A stretch of DNA of 38,661 nucleotides from Planctomycetales bacterium (GTDB lineage Bacteria > Planctomycetota > Planctomycetia > Pirellulales > Pirellulaceae), in the NCBI GenBank assembly GCA_020426595.1, contig JAGQPS010000018.1:1-38661 (forward strand), in the 5' to 3' direction. A program made the position numbers and the translations under genes. Each line of letters starts with the position of its first letter. The stretch's first letter is position 1. Shown in pieces: positions 32,767 to 38,661 of the stretch. Under the pieces are notes generated by a model, which saw only the letters and a program-made list of their open reading frames with translations, was not told where the DNA came from and did not search any database.

Positions 32767-33375
32767 CTAGCCCTTGGCGGCCGCATAACGATCGGCGACC
32801 GCGTTCCAGTTGATCACCTCGTAGAAGGCGGCGATGTAGTCCGGCCGTCGGTTTTGGTAATTCAAGTAGTAGGCATGCTCCCAGACATCGAGGCCCAGGA
32901 TGGGCGTGCGCCCTTCCATCAACGGGCTGTCTTGATTGGCCGTGCTTTCCACGACCAACTTGTCTCCGTCGACGCTTAGCCAAGCCCAACCGGAACCGAA
33001 TCGAGTCGCGGCGGCCTTCGAGAACTGTTCCTTGAAGCCGTCGAAACCTCCAAAGGTCGAGTCGATGGCGGTGGCCAGATCGCCGGTCGGGGAGCCTCCC
33101 GCGTTCGGTCCGAGCACGGTCCAGAACAACGAGTGATTGGCATGTCCGCCGCCGTTGTTGCGCACGGCCGTGCGAATATTCTCGGGAACCTGGGACAAAT
33201 CGCTGATCAATGCCTCGACGCTCAGCGACTCGAGAGGCGAACCGGCGATCGCGTTATTAACATTGGTGATGTAGGCGTTGTGATGCTTCGAGTGATGGAT
33301 CTCCATCGTGCGGGCATCGATGTGAGGGGCTAGCGCATCGTAGGCGTACGGGAGATCGGGTAGGGTAAAAGCCAT
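32767..33375 (-). CDS. sodA: Superoxide dismutase, Mn-type of the Fe/Mn family
   Basis: The roughly 202-residue cytoplasmic enzyme dismutates superoxide. Metal ligands are H27 in MEIHHSKHH, the second histidine of [11 protein letters not shown] (about 81), and the aspartate and histidine of [10 protein letters not shown] near residues 162-167. The glutamine in STANQDSPL and the GGGHANHS segment are the pattern of manganese enzymes such as E. coli SodA, while iron enzymes have the glutamine elsewhere. Cambialistic use of iron cannot be excluded. AAGGAGT precedes the ATG at 33375. A clear terminator lies downstream, so it is a single-gene unit. Confidence 0.95.
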   Translation of the reverse strand: MAFTLPDLPYAYDALAPHIDARTMEIHHSKHHNAYITNVNNAIAGSPLESLSVEALISDLSQVPENIRTAVRNNGGGHANHSLFWTVLGPNAGGSPTGDLATAIDSTFGGFDGFKEQFSKAAATRFGSGWAWLSVDGDKLVVESTANQDSPLMEGRTPILGLDVWEHAYYLNYQNRRPDYIAAFYEVINWNAVADRYAAAKG

Positions 33376-33639
33376 CAGAGACTCCTTGCTCGCTGCTGGT
33401 TGGGATCAAACACGTTATCTCGATCATCCTTGGGTGTTCGCCCTGTTTTCGCAACCGGGGGAACATGGCTTTTCCCGTGTCGACGACGCCTTGTCGTTCG
33501 CTTGGGCCGCGGCTTGGAAGGAACTCCCGCGGCGCTCATTGGATTCACGAGGGGCATCGCGAACGGTCCGCGGGAGACCGTTTCGGTGGGGCTTATTCCA
33601 CCGTTTCCGTAAGAGGCGGATTGTTTCCAGGAGACTTGG

Positions 33640-35136
33640 TTGGTGTCGAGGGCCACGCAACGTCGCATGAACACGCAACGTCGCACGAAGTGGGGCTTCC
33701 GTCTCCTGGTATTGGCGATGGTCGCCCTCCCCTGGTTCATCGCCGAGGGCGTTCTGCGCGGGCTGGGGTGGCCACGCCATAGCGAGGTGAATGACGTCTC
33801 GCTGGGATTCGAGGGGACTCGTCCGCTGTGGTCCCTTTCGGACGACCGGCAGTGGTTTGAGATCGCTCCCGAGCGACGTTTCTATTTTCAATACGACCGT
33901 TTTCCCGCGAACAAGGAGAGCGACGAGCGACGAATCTTCGTGGTGGGTGGTTCGACGGTTCAGGGCAATCCCTACACGATCGAAACCGCCTTTTCGACTT
34001 GGGCTCGCTTGGCTCTCGAGGTCGGTGACCCTCGGACTCGGTGGACCGTCGTCAATTGCGGCGGCGTTTCGTATGCCTCCTACCGCCTCGTCCCGTTGGT
34101 CGAGGAATTGCTGACGCACGACCCCGACGTGATCGTTCTTTGTACCGGTCACAACGAGTTCCTCGAGCGACGCGAGTATCGTGACTACCTCGCGACTCCG
34201 CGGTGGCGGCGGCGCTGGGGAAGTTGGGCCCGGCAATCGGCACTCGTTTCGTGGACACTCGATCGCTCGATGTCCCGACCGCAAGTCGCCACCGAGCGTC
34301 TATCGGCCGAGGTCGACGCCGTACTGGATCACGAGGGAGGCGCCAGTCACTACCATCGCGACGTGGAATTCGAGCAGGCGGTGAGCGAACATTTCGCCGC
34401 GTCACTGGCTCGGATTGGCACGATGTGTCAGCGAGCCAACGTGCCGGTCGTGCTCGTGCTGCCGGTCAGCGACGAACGGGATACTCCTCCGTTTAAATCC
34501 GAAACCCAATTCGATCGGACGGCGGCCGCGGAATTCGAGGCGGCGATTCGCTCGCCAACATGGCTAACCCGGTCGGCGCGAGTTCGGCTCGCGATGCTCG
34601 AGCAATGGCGGCAAGGAGCCGACGACCACGCGGGCATTCACTATCACCTTGGTCTCGCCTGGGATTCCTTGGGAGAGGCGGAGCGAGCCCGGACCGCGTA
34701 CCGCCGAGCCATTGATCTCGACGTGTGTCCACTGCGCTGTCCGAGCCCGCTGCTCGATGAGTTGCGACAAGCAGCGACGTGTTACGAATGGAGTGTGGTG
34801 GACATGCCCGCCCTCCTCGCCTCGGAAACCATGGATGGCACGATCGATCGGAGCGTTGTGATCGATCATGTCCACCCCACGATCGCGTCTCATCAACGCG
34901 TGGGGCGCGAATTGGCGATGGTCGTCGCCCGATTGCTTGACCGGCCCGCCGCGGCCGAAGACGAGGCGGTGTCGGAAACGTATCGAGAATGGCTGGAGGC
35001 CCTGCCCGTGGCCTATTTCGAACATGGCGCCGAGCGACTTCGTCTGTTCGAACTCTGGGCACGCGGCATGGTTGTGCGGGGCAAGCCTCCTCTGGGATCT
35101 GTCGGAGGTGGCGAAACACCAGGGGCGCCTCGATAG
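33640..35136 (+). CDS. Membrane-anchored SGNH-hydrolase-like protein with TPR-like segment
   Basis: Starting at the GTG at 33640, with AGGAGA six bases upstream, the product has 498 residues; an ATG at 33667 would remove nine. A basic N-terminus and one helix (about 19-40) anchor it in the membrane. The SGNH blocks follow: GGST with S105, the glycine of NCGGVSYASY (about 142), N172 in GHNE, and D/H in VIDHVHPT at about 420. A region before the last block (HYHLGLAWDSLGEAERARTAYRRAI) looks like a tetratricopeptide repeat. Such proteins are esterases or acyl transferases acting on carbohydrates or lipids outside the cytoplasm; the substrate is unknown. Confidence 0.8.
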   Translation: MVSRATQRRMNTQRRTKWGFRLLVLAMVALPWFIAEGVLRGLGWPRHSEVNDVSLGFEGTRPLWSLSDDRQWFEIAPERRFYFQYDRFPANKESDERRIFVVGGSTVQGNPYTIETAFSTWARLALEVGDPRTRWTVVNCGGVSYASYRLVPLVEELLTHDPDVIVLCTGHNEFLERREYRDYLATPRWRRRWGSWARQSALVSWTLDRSMSRPQVATERLSAEVDAVLDHEGGASHYHRDVEFEQAVSEHFAASLARIGTMCQRANVPVVLVLPVSDERDTPPFKSETQFDRTAAAEFEAAIRSPTWLTRSARVRLAMLEQWRQGADDHAGIHYHLGLAWDSLGEAERARTAYRRAIDLDVCPLRCPSPLLDELRQAATCYEWSVVDMPALLASETMDGTIDRSVVIDHVHPTIASHQRVGRELAMVVARLLDRPAAAEDEAVSETYREWLEALPVAYFEHGAERLRLFELWARGMVVRGKPPLGSVGGGETPGAPR

Positions 35137-35659
35137 CAACGCCTCGAAGCGTGAGACGTCGAGTCGGGTAACAAGGGCGCGTCTTGCGTCGCACGAAACT
35201 CGGCGCATGGGGCTCAGCGGGGATTTCTCCATCGTGCGTGATGGCTATGAAAGCCACACGAGAACTCTTGCTCGCGTCTAGCCAAAATTCACGTGACCTT
35301 GGCGCGACAAGCGGACGCTGTCCCCAGGGCCACCATTGCCACCGCGACCTGGCAGCGGAGCCAACCATGTCCGCCCGAAGCTTCCAGGAGTTCCGAGCCG
35401 ACATGGCATGACGACGATATTCGTTCCACGCGATTCGCGAGCCAAGCTCGACGACCTAGCAGGGGGCCGACCGCAAGAACGAAAAAAGGGGCCCCATGTC
35501 CGAAGACACGAGACCCCCGTTGCGAGGCTTGGTTAGCTTGACGCGCTTTTCCGGTTCTTCAACTCACCAGGGAATCGACGGAACTCAAGGGGAAGGGTTT
35601 GAACCATCCGCCCATCAACAGCGAGCCGCCAAACCGGCGTGCGTCGCGACAAGCCTTGA
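35137..35659. other. Intergenic region between converging genes
   Basis: No supported gene. It contains the strong terminator of the leftward DUF1559 gene at 35482-35518. A tRNA-like inverted repeat directly after the DUF1559 stop was examined and rejected. Confidence 0.5.
35482..35518 (-). terminator. Intrinsic terminator with TTCG tetraloop after the DUF1559 gene
   Basis: On the minus strand the arm 35517-35505 pairs with 35500-35488 over 13 positions (G-T pairs included) around the loop TTCG, followed by six T (35487-35482). UUCG is an unusually stable RNA tetraloop. It lies about 140 bases after the stop codon. Confidence 0.82.
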
Positions 35660-36649
35660 TCAAAGTGGCGGCGCGTTGTTGTCCGCCATGGCGCCGAGCG
35701 GCACCCAGTAGCCCCATCGGCCACCGCCAATGGTCTTGGAGTTCAAGACACGTTGCACCGAACCGTCACCCATGCAGAATTGAGTGATGGTCGGGTGATC
35801 GCTGCTGAACTTGTACCAAACTTGTTGGCTACGATTTTGAGGCAGACCGCTCGAGTGGGTCGGGAGAATGCCGACACCCATCCACGAGTGGCTGAAGTAG
35901 GAACCGGTACCGTGACCCGATCCGCAGGTCTCGCCCAACATGAAGGTGTTCGCACTACCGTCCGGCATGTGCCCGAAGCTGGTTTCGCTCCGGTTACCGA
36001 AGATACCGCGGTAGGTGAACCAAGCATTGGAGCTCGGCACGCCGTTGTATCCACCGGCACAGCCAACGTAGTTCGTCTTGCCAAGGCCAGGCTGGTTGGC
36101 GAAGTAGCCTCCACCCACCGTGGCCGAACCCGTGTTCGAGCCGGTTTGGTAGCAGGTGATCACAGCGAACACGTTGCCCTTCAGCGACGAATCGGTTGAC
36201 GGGCAGAGGAACGCACCCACCTTGGTTTGAGCAATCGACCAGGTGACACCATTGCCCCACCATGAGCCCACCGCGGGCACGCTTCCATCACCGGCATAGT
36301 TGCCGATGCCAATGTTACGGGCGGTGCTAATGCGTTCGTACTGGTTGTTCATTTCCAGGTACGGCAACAAGTGGACAAGCAGTCCGACGTTGGCCTGGGC
36401 GTAATCAGCGCCCGTATTACCAGTCGGATTCCGCTGTGAGATCACGCCCGGGGGCAACTTGTTGTTGACCGCATGGAAGTTGTGACACGCCAGACCCAAC
36501 TGCTTCAAGTTGTTGGCGCACTGGATGCGCCGAGCCGCCTCGCGAGCCATCTGAACGGCTGGCAGGAGCAGCGCGATGAGAATGCCAATGATGGCAATCA
36601 CTACGAGGAGTTCAACGAGCGTGAACCCCTTCCGCTTGGAGAAAGACAT
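35660..36649 (-). CDS. DUF1559 protein with type IV prepilin-like N-terminus
   Basis: The 329-residue protein begins with a prepilin signal: a short basic leader (SFSKRKG), cleavage before [16 protein letters not shown], and a hydrophobic helix. [13 protein letters not shown] follows, and the C-terminus has the H-x9-DG motif ([14 protein letters not shown]) that defines the planctomycete DUF1559 family. Dozens of such genes occur per planctomycete genome; they are thought to form pseudopilin-like surface or secretion components, without proven function. The ATG at 36649 has GAGGAA upstream; a longer frame to 36694 would put extra residues before the prepilin leader and is unlikely. The gene has its own promoter, long leader and terminator. 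Confidence 0.93.
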   Translation of the reverse strand: MSFSKRKGFTLVELLVVIAIIGILIALLLPAVQMAREAARRIQCANNLKQLGLACHNFHAVNNKLPPGVISQRNPTGNTGADYAQANVGLLVHLLPYLEMNNQYERISTARNIGIGNYAGDGSVPAVGSWWGNGVTWSIAQTKVGAFLCPSTDSSLKGNVFAVITCYQTGSNTGSATVGGGYFANQPGLGKTNYVGCAGGYNGVPSSNAWFTYRGIFGNRSETSFGHMPDGSANTFMLGETCGSGHGTGSYFSHSWMGVGILPTHSSGLPQNRSQQVWYKFSSDHPTITQFCMGDGSVQRVLNSKTIGGGRWGYWVPLGAMADNNAPPL

Positions 36650-36717
36650 ACGCGATTCCTCGATCAATAGAAATGAAACGACAGATCGAAACACCTATCG
36701 GAAACGCGAACCCAGCC

Positions 36718-36738
36718 AAAGGGGAAGTAAAGGGGAAG
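36718..36738. repeat. Tandem 11-bp repeat in the DUF1559 leader
   Basis: AAAGGGGAAG occurs at 36718-36727 and again at 36729-36738, separated by one T. In the message this reads as two C/U-rich blocks about 70-90 bases before the start codon. Confidence 0.5.
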
Positions 36739-36811
36739 ATCAATCGGGCCGGGAACTCGATACCGAACTTGTCGTTCGCTCTCGAAGAATTAAGAATCCG
36801 AGAACCTCCGC

Positions 36812-36839
36812 ATTCTAAGGAGTCATCGGCTCGTCACAA
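36812..36839 (-). promoter_or_regulatory. Candidate promoter of the DUF1559 gene
   Basis: On the minus strand TTGTGA (36839-36834) and TAGAAT (36817-36812) are separated by 16 bases. The -10 has one mismatch to consensus and the -35 two. The start would be near 36805, giving a leader of about 155 bases. Confidence 0.45.
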
Positions 36840-37200
36840 CGTTTTTCAGACGCTCTGAGGAAAAAAACGGTGATTTTTCGGGACCTTCGGGCAAGATCCT
36901 GGTTTCACGCTGATTTTGAATTCTTGTGCCGCAAAAGGAAGCGTCCGCGCGGCCCAAGGATGACTCGTGTGGCCCGCCGTTCGATCAAGGGAAATCACCC
37001 GAATTCGTGCGGTTTCACTGGTAAAAAGCCGACGGAGCTCTCGCGAATTTCGGTGAAACTCAACGACTCGATCGAGAAACACGGAGTGACTGTGTTCGTT
37101 GTTGAGCTGTGATACGGCGCGCGTAACCTGCGTTCGAGGAGCAGGAGCCGACTCCGCCCCACGCTGGCAATCGGGCAAGCCGCGGTCCCAAAGACAGAAG

Positions 37201-37232
37201 CGCAAGAGTGTCGGCTTTCGCTCCGCGAAAGC
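37201..37232. repeat. 32-bp dispersed repeat with 7-bp hairpin, copy 2
   Basis: Identical over 32 bases to 3224-3255. It lies 87 bases downstream of the lhgO stop codon, in the same orientation relative to the gene as copy 1 is to rsfS. Confidence 0.85.
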
Positions 37233-37319
37233 GTGCCCTGTTCTTTCAACTTGGACGGAGGATCCGTGACTTGGTCACCACGGAGCAAGACCGAGACCAC
37301 GGAGAGGTCCGCGAGGGTT

Positions 37320-38504
37320 TCAAGGAAGGCGGTCGCAGATCTCACGAGCGATGGCGAGCGACGCGGTCGCCGCGGGACTTGGGGCGTTGACGACGCTCAA
37401 GAAGCCAGCTCGGTCGCGAAACAAGAAATCGTCGACCATTCGCCCATCGGGCTCGACCGCCTGAGCCCGCACGCCAGCGGCCGCGGGGCGTAGGTAACTC
37501 GCTTCGAGCGATGGCATCAGCCGGCGTAGCGCTCGAACAAACGCGGCCTTGCTAAACGAACGCCACAGTTCACCCATCCCCATCCGCCAATGACGCGAGG
37601 CCAAGCGGAGAAAGCCCGAGTACGTGATGCTCTCCCACAGGTCGCGCAATCGGATCGAGCCCATGCGATATCCTTCCCGAGAGAACGCCAAAACGGCGTT
37701 CGGCCCACATTCGACGGAACCATCGATCATCCGTGTGAAGTGAACTCCCAGGAATGGAAAGGCCGGGTCGGGAACCGGGTAGATGAGATTGCGACAGAGA
37801 TGTCGCTGTTCGGAAACCAGCTCGTAGTATTCGCCGCGGAATGGAACGATTCTCGCGCCGGGATCGACTCCTCCGAGACGGCTCACGCGATCGGTCTGCA
37901 ACCCACCACAGTTGATGACTTGCCTGGCTTCAAACTCGCCTTGAGTGGAAGCGACGACCGTCGCCGATCCGTCGCTCCGGAAGCCCGTGACCCGCGCCGA
38001 TGTCACGACCCTCGCTTCCCCGCGAGTCGGTAGTAATTGGGCTAGTTTCTGGGCGACCGCACGATACGAGACGATGCCCGCCTCGGGCACATGGATCGCC
38101 GCGATGCCCGCGCAATGCGGTTCGAGTTCGGAGAGTCGCTCCCGACCGATTCGCTCGCAATCAACTCCGTTGGCTTGTCCTCGTTCGAGAATGTTGTCCA
38201 AGCGTCCTAGTTCGCTCTCGTCGACCGCCACGATGACCTTTCCGCACCGCTCGAACGGAACGGAGTGTTCCGCACAGAAGGCTTCCATGCGGGCCTTCCC
38301 TTCCCGGCAAAGGCGCGCCTTGAGCGATCCGGGACGATAGTAGATACCCGAATGCAGCACGCCCGAGTTATGGCCCGTCTGGTGATGGGCGACTTGAGGC
38401 TCCTTCTCAAGCACGACGATGCGAGCTGCTGGAAATCGGCCGATCAGTTCCCAAGCGGTCGTCAATCCGACAATCCCGCCTCCCACGATTACGAAGTCGT
38501 TCAT
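37320..38504 (-). CDS. lhgO: L-2-hydroxyglutarate oxidase
   Basis: The 394-residue flavoprotein has an N-terminal dinucleotide-binding motif (VIVGGGIVGLTTAWEL), the acidic strand end VVLEKE, and the family-typical HHQTGHNSGVLHSGIYY for FAD. INCGGLQTDRVSRLGG follows, and the C-terminal region VNAPSPAATASLAIAREI closes the FAD site. LhgO oxidises L-2-hydroxyglutarate to 2-oxoglutarate and passes electrons to the membrane quinone pool, removing a by-product of central metabolism. The length matches the E. coli enzyme (about 400 residues). The usual partner genes glaH and gabD are not next to it. The stop is followed by the 32-bp hairpin repeat. Confidence 0.93.
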   Translation of the reverse strand: MNDFVIVGGGIVGLTTAWELIGRFPAARIVVLEKEPQVAHHQTGHNSGVLHSGIYYRPGSLKARLCREGKARMEAFCAEHSVPFERCGKVIVAVDESELGRLDNILERGQANGVDCERIGRERLSELEPHCAGIAAIHVPEAGIVSYRAVAQKLAQLLPTRGEARVVTSARVTGFRSDGSATVVASTQGEFEARQVINCGGLQTDRVSRLGGVDPGARIVPFRGEYYELVSEQRHLCRNLIYPVPDPAFPFLGVHFTRMIDGSVECGPNAVLAFSREGYRMGSIRLRDLWESITYSGFLRLASRHWRMGMGELWRSFSKAAFVRALRRLMPSLEASYLRPAAAGVRAQAVEPDGRMVDDFLFRDRAGFLSVVNAPSPAATASLAIAREICDRLP

Positions 38505-38590
38505 CAGGCATGTCGTCTAAGAAAAGGGGATGACAGCCGCGCGGCTTCGAACGCGTCGCGGCTCAATCGTCCGGTTGTCACCCCAGAGTT

Positions 38591-38651
38591 GCAAAGAGCC
38601 CAGATACGCAAAGAGCCCAGATACGCAAAGAGCCCAGATACGCAAAGAGCC
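38591..38651. repeat. 17-bp tandem repeat, 3.6 copies, at the window edge
   Basis: The unit GCAAAGAGCCCAGATAC occurs at 38591-38607, 38608-38624 and 38625-38641 without mismatch, followed by ten more matching bases. The unit length is not a multiple of three and no frame uses it, so it is intergenic. Confidence 0.9.
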
Positions 38652-38661
38652 TCGTGTCCTG

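Larger units (their letters stand above)
36650..37319. other. Intergenic region with DUF1559 promoter and dispersed repeats
   Basis: About 670 bases: a roughly 155-base leader of the DUF1559 gene, its candidate promoter at 36812-36839, then sequence without genes. Copy 2 of the 32-bp repeat lies at 37201-37232. The part 37270-37320 (CACCACGGAGCAAG, GACCACGGAGAGG) resembles a degenerate dispersed repeat. Confidence 0.5.

Noticed and set aside
35585-35659. tRNA-like inverted repeat (TCAAGG...CCTTGA) with a GGTTCAAAC T-loop-like segment on the minus strand
   Set aside because: The acceptor-like ends pair over 6 bases and the spacing is 75 bases, but the T-stem has a mismatch, there is no normal D-arm and no 7-base anticodon loop with T33. 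It also begins directly after the DUF1559 stop codon.
38591-38651. CRISPR array
   Set aside because: The repeats are directly adjacent 17-bp units without spacers and no cas gene is in the window.

Overview
The window looks like a chromosomal segment of a planctomycete, probably from the Pirellulales. I infer this from a secreted DUF1549/DUF1553 protein with a CXXCH motif, a DUF1559 prepilin-like protein with an H-x9-DG C-terminus, several secreted proteins of planctomycete type, high GC, and short hairpin repeats between genes. Genes are mostly single or in very short runs on alternating strands, with wide intergenic gaps. I found no phage, insertion sequence, CRISPR array, rRNA or convincing tRNA.

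Left part (1-10800): a truncated DUF1549/DUF1553 protein runs off the left edge, followed by a long non-coding stretch, a low-GC O-methyltransferase, and the ribosome silencing factor rsfS behind a near-consensus promoter. Then come a threonine dehydratase/serine racemase-like PLP enzyme, the EF-P lysyltransferase epmA, a large MMPL/RND exporter and an unusual aspartate carbamoyltransferase (pyrB).

Middle part (10800-25000): a DapA-family aldolase carries a C-terminal linker and amphipathic helix that resemble a bacterial-microcompartment encapsulation peptide. Next are a DinB-like gene overlapping a PolX DNA polymerase, a SelA-like protein that has lost several SelA motifs, guaB flanked by two secreted proteins of unknown function, a TPR lipoprotein, a thioredoxin-like protein, a small histone-H1-like lysine-rich protein and the ABC-F factor ettA.

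Right part (25000-38661): a DEDD exonuclease, a GNAT acetyltransferase, a low-complexity C-terminally anchored surface protein, and a three-gene membrane and glycosyltransferase run. These are followed by a Mn-type superoxide dismutase, an SGNH-hydrolase-like membrane protein with a TPR-like segment, the DUF1559 protein, L-2-hydroxyglutarate oxidase, and a 17-bp tandem repeat at the right edge.

Most genes are housekeeping (nucleotide synthesis: pyrB, guaB; translation: rsfS, epmA, ettA; DNA repair: polX; oxidative stress: sod) or envelope functions. No single large pathway is encoded. The observations most worth following are the encapsulation-peptide-like tail, the degenerate SelA paralogue, the 32-bp hairpin repeat placed after two different minus-strand genes, and an orphan intrinsic terminator upstream of the SelA-like gene.
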